A stretch of DNA of 33,040 bases from Acidobacteria bacterium 13_1_20CM_3_53_8 (GCA_001920415.1 MNJR01000003.1:1-33040); one strand, 5' to 3'. Counted from the first letter of the stretch, positions 1-8,789 are shown. Notes: generated from the sequence alone by a model not told the origin. Numbers and translations are program-made.

Positions 1-566
1 CTCCCAACGATTTTCTGGGCGGCATCCTCCCGCTATTGGAAGAGAAACGCGGCGTGCAGAAAAAGTTCGAGTACATAGGCGAGAAGCGAGTGATGCTCAC
101 ATATGAACTGCCGCTCAATGAAATCGTTCTTGATTTCTACGACCGGCTGAAATCCGTCTCGCGCGGCTACGCTTCGCTCGACTATCATTTCGCTGGCTAC
201 TGGCAGAGCGATCTCGTGAAGCTGGACATACTGGTTTCCGGCGAACCTGTTGATGCTCTTTCAATCATCCTGCACCGCGCAAACGCGCCGCAGCGAGGTC
301 GAGCGCTCGCCGAAAAGATGAAGCAGCTAATCCCGCGCCAGCTTTTTGAAGTTCCCATTCAAGCCGCCATAGGCAACAAAGTCATCGCGCGCGAAACCGT
401 CAAAGCACTTGGCAAAAACGTTCTGGCGAAATGCTACGGCGGCGACATCACGCGCAAGCGCAAGCTTCTGGAGAAACAGAAAGAGGGCAAGAAGCGCATG
501 AAGAAGGTTGGCCGCGTGGAGATTCCGCAGGAAGCTTTCTTGGCTGTGCTGAAAGTGAACGAGTAG
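1..566 (+). CDS. lepA: Elongation factor 4 (LepA), C-terminal part; 5' end outside window
   Basis: The reading frame is open from base 3 to the TAG at 564-566 and runs off the left edge, so only about the last 187 of roughly 600 residues are present. The GTPase domain lies outside the window. The visible part is the EF-G-like domain plus the LepA-specific C-terminal domain. It ends in the family hallmark [20 protein letters not shown], closely followed by [12 protein letters not shown]. LepA is a ribosome-bound GTPase that acts on stalled or pre-translocation ribosomes and in 30S assembly. The TTG at 36 is internal and not a start, because the family sequence continues upstream of it. Downstream is an unrelated antitoxin gene after 19 bp. 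Assignment is firm. Confidence 0.95.
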   Translation, partial: PNDFLGGILPLLEEKRGVQKKFEYIGEKRVMLTYELPLNEIVLDFYDRLKSVSRGYASLDYHFAGYWQSDLVKLDILVSGEPVDALSIILHRANAPQRGRALAEKMKQLIPRQLFEVPIQAAIGNKVIARETVKALGKNVLAKCYGGDITRKRKLLEKQKEGKKRMKKVGRVEIPQEAFLAVLKVNE

Positions 567-585
567 AATTGCAAAGGAACGAGCT

Positions 586-852
586 ATGTCAGTAACGATA
601 GAATTGCCGGAAGAGATAGAGCAGCAACTTAAAACGGAGTGGAGCAATCTGCCGCGCCGCGCGTTAGAAGTTTTGGCACTCGAAGGCTATCGCTCAGGCG
701 CGCTCACGCTGGAGCAGTTGCGCCGAATGCTTGGGTTTCAGACGCGTATGGAAGCGGATGCTTTTTTGAAGCAGCACGGTGTTTATCTGGAATATTCCGT
801 CGAAAATTTGGAGCGAGATCGTGAGACGCTTGAACGGATATTGGCGAAATGA
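586..852 (+). CDS. UPF0175 family protein, probable antitoxin of a PIN-toxin pair
   Basis: This 88-residue protein starts with a beta-strand (SVTIELPEEI) followed by helices. It contains LEVLALEGYRSGALTLEQLR and a C-terminal acidic helix, which is the layout of the UPF0175 family. These proteins are usually DNA-binding antitoxins encoded just ahead of a DUF3368 PIN-domain ribonuclease. An AAAGGA ribosome site lies about 7 nt before the ATG. Its stop codon overlaps the ATG of the next frame (ATGA at 849-852), the coupling expected of a toxin-antitoxin operon. The partner toxin is truncated, so this may be an orphan antitoxin. The family call rests on sequence pattern alone. Confidence 0.8.
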   Translation: MSVTIELPEEIEQQLKTEWSNLPRRALEVLALEGYRSGALTLEQLRRMLGFQTRMEADAFLKQHGVYLEYSVENLERDRETLERILAK

Positions 853-977
853 TCGTCATTTCAGATACCACACCGCTCAACTATCTGGTCTTGATTGGGC
901 AGCAGGGATTACTGGCTCGGCTCTTCGGGCACGTTATTATTCCGCGTGCGGTCTGGACAGAATTGCAAGCCGATTGA
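849..977 (+). pseudogene. Truncated DUF3368 PIN-domain toxin (42 residues)
   Basis: Translation from the ATG overlapping the antitoxin stop gives MIVISDTTPLNYLVLIG, then LLARLFGHVIIP and WTELQAD before a TGA at 975-977. The start is the typical N-terminus of DUF3368 PIN-like ribonucleases, with the first catalytic Asp in SDTTPLNYL and the conserved alternation up to the VIIPxAVWxEL helix. Family members run to about 150 residues. The rest, including the remaining acidic metal ligands, is missing here. The next gene begins 6 bp further on, so the toxin is inactive unless the fragment has another role. The remnant is too short to be picked up by most gene callers. Confidence 0.75.
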
Positions 978-982
978 AATAA

Positions 983-1261
983 ATGAACACCAGACCTGAA
1001 TCACACGATAAGGTGGAGATTGACGAAATCGTAACCGCTCAGGCCAATGATGATTCTGCGTGGGAGAAGCCCGTTCGCGTGCGTAGGTCTAAGACTGTTA
1101 ATGTCGAGTTGCCGTCTGAGCTTGCTGCTCGCGCGGCCTTTTTCGCTCGCCTGCATCGCGGAATGAGCGTTGAAGATTGGGTGGCGCGAGTTATTGAAGA
1201 GCGAATCGAATTGGAAGAAGCGGCCTTTGCTGAACTCAAGCGCGAACTCGCTGCGAAATAA
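983..1261 (+). CDS. Small hypothetical protein, antitoxin-like
   Basis: This 92-residue acidic protein has no signal peptide or membrane segment. After a polar N-terminus it has a strand-helix-helix pattern: VNVELPSELAARAAFFARLH, then SVEDWVARVIEERIELEEAA. That pattern resembles ribbon-helix-helix or prevent-host-death-like antitoxins, but no family is firmly recognised. No clear ribosome-binding site precedes the ATG, which lies 6 bp after the stop of the truncated toxin, so translation may be coupled. Position in a decayed toxin-antitoxin locus supports a related role by inference only. The following TPR gene has its own good ribosome site. Confidence 0.6.
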   Translation: MNTRPESHDKVEIDEIVTAQANDDSAWEKPVRVRRSKTVNVELPSELAARAAFFARLHRGMSVEDWVARVIEERIELEEAAFAELKRELAAK

Positions 1262-1281
1262 ATAGTCTGAGGAGAAGTTTG

Positions 1282-2922
1282 ATGAAGCGTTTCCTCCTTG
1301 TCTTGTTCTTCTTATCAAGTTCACTTCCCATCCTAGCGCAGCATCGTCACCAGATGCCTGCGAATCCTAAGCCTGTCGCGTTGATGACGGGCATTGGCGA
1401 GAACCATCATCGGGTCTCGACGCAGAACGCGGAGGCGCAGAAGTTTTTCGATCAGGGCTTGCTGCTGGTCTATGCGTTCAATCATGACGAAGCTGTTCGG
1501 TCTTTTAAGCGCGCGGCGGAGCTTGATCCGAATCTGGCTATGGCTTACTGGGGCGTGGCGCTGGCGCTTGGGCCGAACATCAATCTGGATGTTGACCCGG
1601 ATAGAGAAAAGGCGGCTTACGAGGCGGAAGCTGCGGCGCTTGCGCTTCGGTCGCACGCTTCGGATGAAGAGCGTGCTTATATAGAAGCTCTGGCGAAAAG
1701 ATATTCGATTGCGCCGCAGGCTGATCTTAAAAGATTGGCTGTTGATTATAAGAATGCTATGAGTGCGCTCGTGCGCCGTTACCCGGATGATCTGGATGCG
1801 GCGACGCTTTATGCTGAGAGCGCTATGGATTTGCGTCCGTGGAAACTGTGGAATCAGGATGGCTCTCCGGCTGAAGGAACTGAAGAGATTGTCTCTGTTC
1901 TGGAGTCCGTTCTTAAACGCAATCCGAATCACGTCGGAGCGAATCATTACTACATTCACGCCGTAGAAGCTTCGCCTCATCCCGAGAGGGGCTTGACTAG
2001 CGCGGACACTTTGCGTAGAGACATCTTGGCTGCAGGGCATCTGGTTCACATGCCCGGCCACATATACATGCGCGTTGGCGATTACGCGGCTGTCGTTGAT
2101 GTGAACGAGCATGCCGCTGCGGTTGACCGCGCTTATCTTCAGACGACTGGCGTGCAGGGCTTTTACGGCGCGGGCTACTACAGCCACAATCTACATTTTC
2201 TGGCCGTAGCCTACAGCATGATGGGAGATTACAGGGACGCGCGGCGCGCTATTGACCAACTGGATGCGAACGTCGCGCCTTACGTCAGAAATATTCCGCC
2301 GCTGGAAGGCTTTCTTATAAACAAGCCTATGGTGCTCGTTCGCTTTCGCCGTTGGGATGAAATCTTGAGAGCGCCTGCGACTTATCCCACCAGGACGCCT
2401 ATGACGAACGCAATGTGGCACTGGGCGCGCGGGATGGCTCTGGCCTCTACTGGACAAATTGAGAGAGCCAGAGTCGAATTAAGATTGCAGCGCGGCGCAG
2501 TAAAGCGTCTGCCCGCAGACGCACAGGCTGGATTGAACAAAGCGTCAGACATCTTCGCAATAGCTGAGAACGTACTTAACGCGCGTATTGCGAGCGCACG
2601 GCATGACTATCAGATGGCCGCGCGCTTCTTGCAAAAGGCTGTGCAGATGGAAGACGCTCTTGCTTACGACGAGCCGCCCCCCTGGTATCTGCCTTCACGC
2701 GAGTCTCTGGGCGCAGTGCTGATGCTCGGCGGGCGTTACAGTGAAGCCGAAAAAGTTTTCCGAGATGATCTAGCCAGAAACCCGCACAACGGTCGTTCCC
2801 TCTTCGGCTTAATGCAAAGCCTAAAGGCGCAGAACAAACAGGACGAGGCGCGGGCGTTTGAAACGGAATTCAACAATGCATGGAAGCGCGCCGACACGCA
2901 GCTTAAGATTGAAGAAATGTGA
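1282..2922 (+). CDS. Secreted tetratricopeptide-repeat protein
   Basis: The 546-residue product begins with a classical signal peptide (MKRFLLVLFFLSSSLPILAQ, cleavage near residue 20) and a short His-rich stretch. TPR units follow: residues 45-90 contain FDQGLLLVYAFNHDEAVRSF and then AAELDPNLAMAYWGVALALG. Further helical repeats run to the C-terminus, ending with YSEAEKVFRDDLARNPHNGR. This matches a family of about 550-residue periplasmic TPR proteins often annotated only as TPR repeat protein. It has no catalytic motif and presumably acts as a protein-interaction scaffold outside the cytoplasm. The ATG at 1282 is preferred over the TTG just before it because AGGAG at 1270-1274 is 7 nt upstream. 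Substrate and partner are unknown. Confidence 0.85.
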   Translation: MKRFLLVLFFLSSSLPILAQHRHQMPANPKPVALMTGIGENHHRVSTQNAEAQKFFDQGLLLVYAFNHDEAVRSFKRAAELDPNLAMAYWGVALALGPNINLDVDPDREKAAYEAEAAALALRSHASDEERAYIEALAKRYSIAPQADLKRLAVDYKNAMSALVRRYPDDLDAATLYAESAMDLRPWKLWNQDGSPAEGTEEIVSVLESVLKRNPNHVGANHYYIHAVEASPHPERGLTSADTLRRDILAAGHLVHMPGHIYMRVGDYAAVVDVNEHAAAVDRAYLQTTGVQGFYGAGYYSHNLHFLAVAYSMMGDYRDARRAIDQLDANVAPYVRNIPPLEGFLINKPMVLVRFRRWDEILRAPATYPTRTPMTNAMWHWARGMALASTGQIERARVELRLQRGAVKRLPADAQAGLNKASDIFAIAENVLNARIASARHDYQMAARFLQKAVQMEDALAYDEPPPWYLPSRESLGAVLMLGGRYSEAEKVFRDDLARNPHNGRSLFGLMQSLKAQNKQDEARAFETEFNNAWKRADTQLKIEEM

Positions 2923-2926
2923 AGCG

Positions 2927-3044
2927 ATTTTGGATTTTAGATTTTGGATTTTGGATTGAGCCTTTCGGGAAAGTTGAATGCTTAAGATTAAAATCCAACA
3001 TGATTGCTACTCCAATCTAAAATCCAAAATCTAAAATCCAAAAT
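2927..3044. repeat. Intergenic stem-loop with heptamer tandem-repeat arms
   Basis: The left arm (2927-2960) is built of the heptamers ATTTTGG and ATTTTAG. The right arm (3011-3044) is its near-perfect reverse complement, with one mismatch over about 33 bp. The loop is about 50 nt. The element fills the gap between the TPR gene and the SbcC-like gene, and its right arm runs into the start codon of the latter. Confidence 0.9.
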
Positions 3045-6000
3045 GCATATAACTCGCGTCGAACTCGAAAATATAAAATCTTACCCTCATGCCGTCTTTC
3101 AGTTCAGGCGTGGCACGACCGCAATCACGGGCGAGAACGGCGCTGGCAAGACCACTATACTGGAAGCCATCGCGTGGGCGCTCTTCGACACGCTCGACTA
3201 TAAGAAAGAGGACTTTCTTCGTCGCGGCGCGAAGCGTGGAAACGTGCGTGTATCGTTTGAAACGTCGCCTGAAGTGGATGGACGGCAGTACATCGTCTAT
3301 AGAGATACGGCGCAGGGTTATTACATTTTCGATCCGGGCTTGGGCCAGAAGATTGCTGAAAAGAAGCTTGATGTCTCTGCCAAGCTTCGCGAGCTTCTAG
3401 GCATAGAGGCTGGCACAGATGTAGAGGCGCTCTTTCGCTCGGCCATAGGCGTTCCGCAAGGCACTTTCACAGCAGACTTCCTGCGCGCAGCGACTCAACG
3501 TAAAGCCGCTTTTGATCGCCTGCTGAAAGTTGAAGAGTATCGTGAGGGAGCAGAGCGATTACTGTATACGGTCAAGCTCATCAGCGAAAAAAGAACCGCA
3601 GTGCTTGTGCGCATAGCTGGCGCTGAAGGCGAGCTTGTGCGATACGACGAGCGCGTGGCGGAACACAAAGAGGTGAGCGAGCGCGTTAAGACGCTGACCC
3701 AATTGCTCCAAGAGTTGAAGAAGGAGATTGAAACACGCGAGCGAATTGTAATGGAGATGGATAGCGCAGAAGCTTTCTTGAACGACGCGCGCGCGCGCGC
3801 AGATCGTCTGGCGGTTGAGCGTGATGCCGCGTCTCGTCGCGTAGAAGATGTTCGAGGGGAGCGAGACGTGGCGGCTGCGGCTCTGGAAAGACAGCGCGCG
3901 GTGGAAGCAGATTATCGAACGCATCTTTCATCGCTCGAACGGCTGCGCGCCTTGGAAGCTTCGCGCGTAGCGCGCGACCGCTTGCGCGCCGAAGAGAAGG
4001 AAATAACTCTAAAGCTCGCCTCTGCGACAAATAAGTTGCAACGTCTGGAAGATTCTCTTGCGCGTGCAGTAGAGGCTGCGACCTCTATCAAAGCCCTGGA
4101 AGATGATATTCAAACTCAGGAAGAGTTTGAAAGAGAGCGAGAGCGCTTGCGCGACCTTCGAGCGCAGGCCATGAGCGAGAGAGCGCGGCTTGCTACCTTA
4201 GACGGCGAACTTGAAATCCTGCGGTCACAGCACGCGCAGACTCAGCGACGAATCAAGGATGCGGAGGCTGGACGCGACGCTCAGGAGCGCGCGGAACGGT
4301 TGGAGAGCGAGCGGGTTGATATTGAAAATCGTTTGAGCAAGGCCGAAAAGGACGCTACGAGCAAAGAGCACCTGCGACGCCAGCGCGCCGAAAGCGTACG
4401 CGAAATCGAGCGACTGGGGCGCGAAATCAGTGCGCGCGAAAAAGAGGTTGCGCGTCTTGAGAAACTTTCTATTAAAGCTTCGGAGGCCGAACGCTTAATT
4501 GCGCGCGAGAATGATTTGACTCAAAAGCTTGCGCGCCTGAACGCCAGCCTTGAGCGCGACGAGAAGTTTCACAGCGAAGTCAAAAACGGACTCTGCCCGA
4601 TTCTCTCCGAAAAATGTTTGAACCTGCGCGAAGGCGAGACGCTGGAGACTTACTTTCAAGATCACAGGGCGGGGAATACGCTTCAACTCAAAAAGCTGGA
4701 ACGCGAGCGCGCCACAATCGGTGTCGCAGTGCGCGAAGCGCGCGATGCCGAGAAGCATCTTGCCAAGCTCGAAAGCGTGCGCCAGCAACTCGCTCAAGAC
4801 CGCGCGCTTCTCTTCGAGCGCCAATCTGCGCTCGCGAAGATTGACGAAGAGATTGCCTCGCTCAAGTCTAGCAGCAAAGATCGTCTTTCGGATTTGAAGC
4901 CTCAACTATTTGGTATTGACGCGGAACTGAAGACTGTGCGCGATGCCGCGCTCAGATTCGCAGAGCTTCAACCGTTGCGCCAGCGCCTTGAAGAGATAGA
5001 GCAGGAGGGCAAGCGCAAAAGGGATGAACGCGCCGGAGCGGCTGCTGCATCGGACGCGCTCGCTAGCTTGGAGAAGGATTTCGCGGAAGTCGAGAGAAAG
5101 TTGCGCGCGCTCAAAGACCCGCGTGGTCGAGCAGCATCACTGCGCGTTGAGGCAGAGCGCGAACCCGCGCTGCGTGCAGAGATGTCGGGCGCGCGTGATG
5201 CGCAGGCCGCGCTTGAGAAACAGGCTAAGGTCATAGCCGAACAGATACGGCAGTACGCGGCGTTGGACGCGCAGTGGGAAGAGGCAAGTGCGGCGCGCGA
5301 CCGCACGATGGACGCGCACCGCGAGTATGTGGCGAGCGCTGGCGTGGCCGCGACGCTGCCAGCGCGACAGGCAGAGTTTGATAAAGCGGAAAGTGAAGCT
5401 TCACGCGCCGCGCGTGAAGCCGAAATTGCGCGCGCCGAATTCGATAAAGCCACAGCAGCTTATGACCGAAAACGCCACATGACGGAGCGCGCCGCGCTTG
5501 TCGAAGCCACGAAGCGTGACGCGACAACTTCCGCTCAACTGAGCGCAGCGCTGGACGCGGAGGCCAGTCTTGTTGCCGAGATAGCGCGATTGTCGGAGAT
5601 AAGAGACCGTATGCGCGAAGAGTTTCTGGAAAGAGACAGGCTCGAAAGATTAGATCAAGCAACTGACTTTATACGTTACGTGCTGCGCGAAGCAGGGCCG
5701 CGCGTTACAGAAAGCTATCTTTACAATGTCTCGATTGAAGCGAACCAACTTTTTCGTGAAATCACTGGAGACGCTTTGCGCTCGCTTCGTTGGTCGCGCG
5801 ATTACGAGATTGTTCTTGAAGAGGAGGGACACGAGCGCTCGTTCCTGAATCTTTCCGGCGGCGAGCAGATGGCCGCTGCTCTCTCCGTTCGACTTGCTCT
5901 ATTGAAACAGCTATCGGACATACGCATGGCCTTCTTCGATGAGCCTACGATTAACATGGATCAGCGGCGGCGCGAAGGATTGGCGCAGCAGATAGGTCAG

Positions 6001-6117
6001 ATCAAACACTTCGACCAGCTATTCGTCATCTCGCACGACGACACTTTCGCAGAAGCAGTTGACCACACAGTTCACGTTCCCGAAGATGGATTAGTCCAAC
6101 AGGAAGCGGTCGCTTGA
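3043..6117 (+). CDS. SbcC/Rad50-like SMC-family ATPase
   Basis: This 1024-residue protein has the split ABC-ATPase and long coiled-coil layout of Rad50/SbcC. Walker A (GENGAGKTT) is at residues 30-38. A Q-loop region (AIGVPQGTFTADFL) follows at about 140. About 700 residues are rich in Glu, Arg and Ala heptads. C-terminally come the signature LNLSGGEQMAAALSVRLAL, Walker B (MAFFDEPTINMDQ) and the H-loop ISHDD. The hook sits mid-protein at C518 and C525, but as C-P-x5-C rather than the usual CxxC. Rad50-SbcC proteins act with the Mre11/SbcD nuclease in double-strand break and hairpin processing. No nuclease partner is in the window. The chosen ATG starts MHITRVELENIKSY, matching the family. The upstream TTG extension would only translate repeat sequence. 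No ribosome-binding site is visible. The gene overlaps RNase HI by 4 bp. Confidence 0.88.
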   Translation: MHITRVELENIKSYPHAVFQFRRGTTAITGENGAGKTTILEAIAWALFDTLDYKKEDFLRRGAKRGNVRVSFETSPEVDGRQYIVYRDTAQGYYIFDPGLGQKIAEKKLDVSAKLRELLGIEAGTDVEALFRSAIGVPQGTFTADFLRAATQRKAAFDRLLKVEEYREGAERLLYTVKLISEKRTAVLVRIAGAEGELVRYDERVAEHKEVSERVKTLTQLLQELKKEIETRERIVMEMDSAEAFLNDARARADRLAVERDAASRRVEDVRGERDVAAAALERQRAVEADYRTHLSSLERLRALEASRVARDRLRAEEKEITLKLASATNKLQRLEDSLARAVEAATSIKALEDDIQTQEEFERERERLRDLRAQAMSERARLATLDGELEILRSQHAQTQRRIKDAEAGRDAQERAERLESERVDIENRLSKAEKDATSKEHLRRQRAESVREIERLGREISAREKEVARLEKLSIKASEAERLIARENDLTQKLARLNASLERDEKFHSEVKNGLCPILSEKCLNLREGETLETYFQDHRAGNTLQLKKLERERATIGVAVREARDAEKHLAKLESVRQQLAQDRALLFERQSALAKIDEEIASLKSSSKDRLSDLKPQLFGIDAELKTVRDAALRFAELQPLRQRLEEIEQEGKRKRDERAGAAAASDALASLEKDFAEVERKLRALKDPRGRAASLRVEAEREPALRAEMSGARDAQAALEKQAKVIAEQIRQYAALDAQWEEASAARDRTMDAHREYVASAGVAATLPARQAEFDKAESEASRAAREAEIARAEFDKATAAYDRKRHMTERAALVEATKRDATTSAQLSAALDAEASLVAEIARLSEIRDRMREEFLERDRLERLDQATDFIRYVLREAGPRVTESYLYNVSIEANQLFREITGDALRSLRWSRDYEIVLEEEGHERSFLNLSGGEQMAAALSVRLALLKQLSDIRMAFFDEPTINMDQRRREGLAQQIGQIKHFDQLFVISHDDTFAEAVDHTVHVPEDGLVQQEAVA

Positions 6118-6572
6118 AAGAAGTCACCATTTACTGCGATGGCTCAAGTCTAGGCAACGGACTTCAGACTACGCGCGCGGCTGCGGTCGCTCTTCTGGGC
6201 TATCGCGGGCTTTGGCGTGCAGTAGGAACTTTTCTAGGAGAGGCCACGAACCAGCAGGCTGAGATAGCAGCAGCCGCGCTTGGCCTTGAATCTTTGCGCG
6301 AGCCTTGCCGCGTACATCTTTTCACGGACTCGCGCTACGTTGTCGAGACAATGAGCGGGCGATTCAAGCGAAAGTCTAATCAAGATTGGTGGAAGCAATT
6401 GGACGAGGCCGCGCGCCCGCACAAGGTTACATGGGAATGGGCCAAAGGCCACGCAGGTCATGTGATTCAAGAAGCGACAGACCGCGCCGCGCGCCGCATA
6501 GCTCAACTCGGAAGAGTTGACGAAAGCATACTGCGCGACGCCGTTGACAGCATCGGCACAGCAGAAGCTTAG
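6114..6572 (+). CDS. Ribonuclease HI family protein
   Basis: The 152-residue product hydrolyses the RNA strand of RNA-DNA hybrids by family knowledge. All catalytic positions of RNase HI are visible: D9 in YCDGSSLGNG, E50 in NQQAE, D72 in FTDSRYV, the flexible-loop His in WAKGHAGH (H113) and D123 in EATDRAA. A DWWKQL segment around 91-96 matches the substrate-handle region. The start is a TTG whose last two bases overlap the TGA of the SbcC-like gene (TTGA at 6114-6117), so translation is probably coupled. The pairing with a break-repair ATPase suggests a shared role in clearing hybrids or Okazaki primers, which is inference. It could serve as the cell's main RNase HI (rnhA), but that cannot be told from this window. 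Confidence 0.9.
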   Translation: MKEVTIYCDGSSLGNGLQTTRAAAVALLGYRGLWRAVGTFLGEATNQQAEIAAAALGLESLREPCRVHLFTDSRYVVETMSGRFKRKSNQDWWKQLDEAARPHKVTWEWAKGHAGHVIQEATDRAARRIAQLGRVDESILRDAVDSIGTAEA

Positions 6573-6596
6573 ACTTAGAGCGCACTTCAAAACCCG

Positions 6597-6720
6597 CTTT
6601 GCGAGCTTGTCTTTTATCTTTGCTTCTACAGCGTGAACCTGCAATTCACATAATTCTTAAGAACTAAGAGAATTGCAGTTTCACGCAAAGGCGCAAAGGG
6701 AAATACTTAAGCTCGCAAAG
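6597..6720. repeat. Inverted repeat with CGCAAAG-type units, copy 1
   Basis: The left arm (6597-6647) and right arm (6670-6720) are imperfect reverse complements. Their outer ends are CTTTGCGAGCTT and its complement, and the arms include the octamer-like units ACGCAAAG and GCGCAAAG. The centre holds the palindrome TTCTTAAGAA. The right arm, read in reverse, nearly matches the left arm of the element at 13195-13318. It ends 50 bp before the DUF1570 gene. Confidence 0.85.
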
Positions 6721-6769
6721 AATGTTCTGAAATTGCCTTTTAATACTCACGACTCCGAAAGGAACCGCA

Positions 6770-8545
6770 ATGAAACGAAACTCTCTCATATCCGTTCTAG
6801 TGCTCACTTCACTTCTTCTAGTTCCCTTTCCAGCTTCTGCAAAGGAGACATGGAATAGCATTCGCACAAAAAACTTCAAGCTCGTCGGCAACGCCAGCCA
6901 GGGAGATATGCGCAAGGTCGCCGTCAGGCTTGAACAGTTTCGCCAGACGCTATCCGTTATCTTCCCGCGCACACGAATCGAAGCAAGCGTGCCCACGACC
7001 GTTGTCGTCTTCAAATCCGACGACGCGTTACGCCCATTCAAGCCCAAGTACAAGGGTAAGACACAGGATTTGGTAGCAGCCTATTTCACCACATCTGCCG
7101 ACGTGAACTACATAGCGCTCTCAACTGCGACGGAAGGGTTAAATCCGTACGAAGTAATTTTTCACGAATACATGCACTTCGTTACAGGCAACAATCTTCA
7201 TAGAGCGCCACTATGGTTGAACGAGGGGCTGGCAGAGTTCTATAGCACGTTCGAGTCTAGCGACAATGGGCAGAAAGCTACGCTAGGGGATCCGATTGCC
7301 AGGCACATCTATTATTTGAGAGAACGCCCTCTGCTGCCGCTCAAAACTCTGCTGACCGTGAACGAAAGATCGCCTTATTACAACGAGAGCGGCAAGATAG
7401 GAGTCTTCTATGCTGAGTCTTGGGCGCTCATGCACTACCTTATGCTTGGCAACGGAGGAAAGCGCCGCGACCAACTCACGCACTTCATCAGTCAACTCAA
7501 CTCCGGCATATCTCTCGAAGAGAATTTCCGCCAGTCGTTTCAGGCCGACTACAAAACCATAGAGGACGAATTGCGCGGCTATGTAACCAAGATGCTTTTC
7601 CCAGTGATGACGCTGACTTTCCGAACGCCTTTTGATTTCTCGCGCGAGACAGAGAGCGCCCAACTGTCCGAGGCCGAAACCGAATACTACGCGGGCGACC
7701 TGCTTCTTCATATAGGGCGACTGGACGACGCAGAAGCGCACCTGCAAAAATCCATATCGCTCAACGACCACTTTGCCCCAAGCCAGATTTCCATGGGCAT
7801 TCTTCGCCTGCGACAGGGCAAGCTTGCCGACGCCCGCCAATTGTTCGACACCGCAATCAAGGTAGACCCGCAAAACTACCTGAGCTATTACTACTACGCT
7901 TTAATGCTCAATGCGGACGGCCAGTATGAAGAGGCAGTTAAATTATTAAAGCAGGCGGCGCAACTAAACGGGGATTCGTCGCGCGTGTTTGCAGAGATGG
8001 GTTATATCTATCTGCGCTTGAAACGCGACGATGAAGCTATAACCGCGCTCAATCGCGCGACGCAATTAGACCCTTTCAACGACAGCATCTACCGCAATCG
8101 CAGTTACATTTATTTGCAACTTGCTCGCGGGCTGCTGGCCGCTTCTAACGCCTTAATCTACATACGTCACGTGGGCTGGCAGGACGACCATTCTGCTTAC
8201 ATGGCGCTTGCGGCGCATTTCGGTTACAGGCAGGCGCGACAGACGACTGACGCCGATCATATGCTGGAAGAGGCCGCGTCCAAACTTGATGCTTCCGCCT
8301 GGCCTTATCCGGTCATACGTTACCTGCGGCACGAGCTTTCCGGGGAAGAGCTTCTGGCGCTCGCCACAGACAACGACAAGCTGACGGAAGCGCACGCCTA
8401 CATAGGGCTTGACCTCTCTTTGAGCGGCAACCGAGAGCGTGCGGCTGAGCACTTGCGATGGGTCAGAGAGAACGGGAACAGAAACTTTGTTGAATACCCT
8501 CTGGCGCTAGCAGAGTTGAGTCGCATAGAAGCACAGACGCAATAA
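6770..8545 (+). CDS. Secreted DUF1570/TPR protein, putative gluzincin-type metallopeptidase
   Basis: The 591-residue product has a signal peptide (residues 1-24, ending PASA). A DUF1570-like domain carries the zinc motif HEYMH at 132-136 and the probable third ligand E152 in LNEGLAEFY. A second conserved block, FYAESWALMHYL, lies near 220. From about 300 onward are TPR units (AEAHLQKSISLNDHFAPSQI, then ARQLFDTAIKVDPQNYLSYY and more). The motif set predicts a periplasmic zinc peptidase with a protein-binding tail; activity and substrate are unknown. AAAGGAACC lies just ahead of the ATG. It is clearly paralogous to the - strand gene ending at 11186, with HEYxH and E at identical residue numbers. 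Confidence 0.85.
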   Translation: MKRNSLISVLVLTSLLLVPFPASAKETWNSIRTKNFKLVGNASQGDMRKVAVRLEQFRQTLSVIFPRTRIEASVPTTVVVFKSDDALRPFKPKYKGKTQDLVAAYFTTSADVNYIALSTATEGLNPYEVIFHEYMHFVTGNNLHRAPLWLNEGLAEFYSTFESSDNGQKATLGDPIARHIYYLRERPLLPLKTLLTVNERSPYYNESGKIGVFYAESWALMHYLMLGNGGKRRDQLTHFISQLNSGISLEENFRQSFQADYKTIEDELRGYVTKMLFPVMTLTFRTPFDFSRETESAQLSEAETEYYAGDLLLHIGRLDDAEAHLQKSISLNDHFAPSQISMGILRLRQGKLADARQLFDTAIKVDPQNYLSYYYYALMLNADGQYEEAVKLLKQAAQLNGDSSRVFAEMGYIYLRLKRDDEAITALNRATQLDPFNDSIYRNRSYIYLQLARGLLAASNALIYIRHVGWQDDHSAYMALAAHFGYRQARQTTDADHMLEEAASKLDASAWPYPVIRYLRHELSGEELLALATDNDKLTEAHAYIGLDLSLSGNRERAAEHLRWVRENGNRNFVEYPLALAELSRIEAQTQ

Positions 8546-8560
8546 AACAGATGTAAGAAA

Positions 8561-8669
8561 AGTCTGGAGTCAGATTGATTTTCGATTTTAGATTTTGGAT
8601 TTTCGATTTAAAAGCTCTCCGCTTCTTTCAATCGAAAATCCAAAATCTAAAATCGAAAACAACCAGACT
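8561..8669. repeat. Intergenic stem-loop with heptamer tandem-repeat arms
   Basis: The inner arms at about 8577-8609 and 8630-8660 are perfect reverse complements over about 30 bp. They are made of the heptamers ATTTTCG, ATTTTAG and ATTTTGG. An outer 7-bp pair, AGTCTGG at 8561 and CCAGACT at 8663, encloses them. The outer sequence AGTCTGGAG followed by GATTGATTTT is shared with the element at 15257-15379. Confidence 0.9.
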
Positions 8670-8789
8670 CTCGATTAGCATCTGCTCTTTTGTGATTCGC
8701 TTTTCTTCCAGCACAGCCATTATAATTCCCTCTCCCCGATTAAAAGTTCACGCGGACAAGTTCCAGGCGACCTGCGCGGAATTCCGAAA

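Noticed and set aside
3004-3042. An earlier TTG start for the SbcC-like gene.
   Set aside because: The extra residues are a literal translation of the heptamer repeat, and the family N-terminus begins at the ATG at 3043.
3787-3800. A GC dinucleotide run inside the SbcC-like gene.
   Set aside because: It encodes Ala-Arg residues in the coiled coil in frame and fits the local composition. There is no sign of a frameshift.
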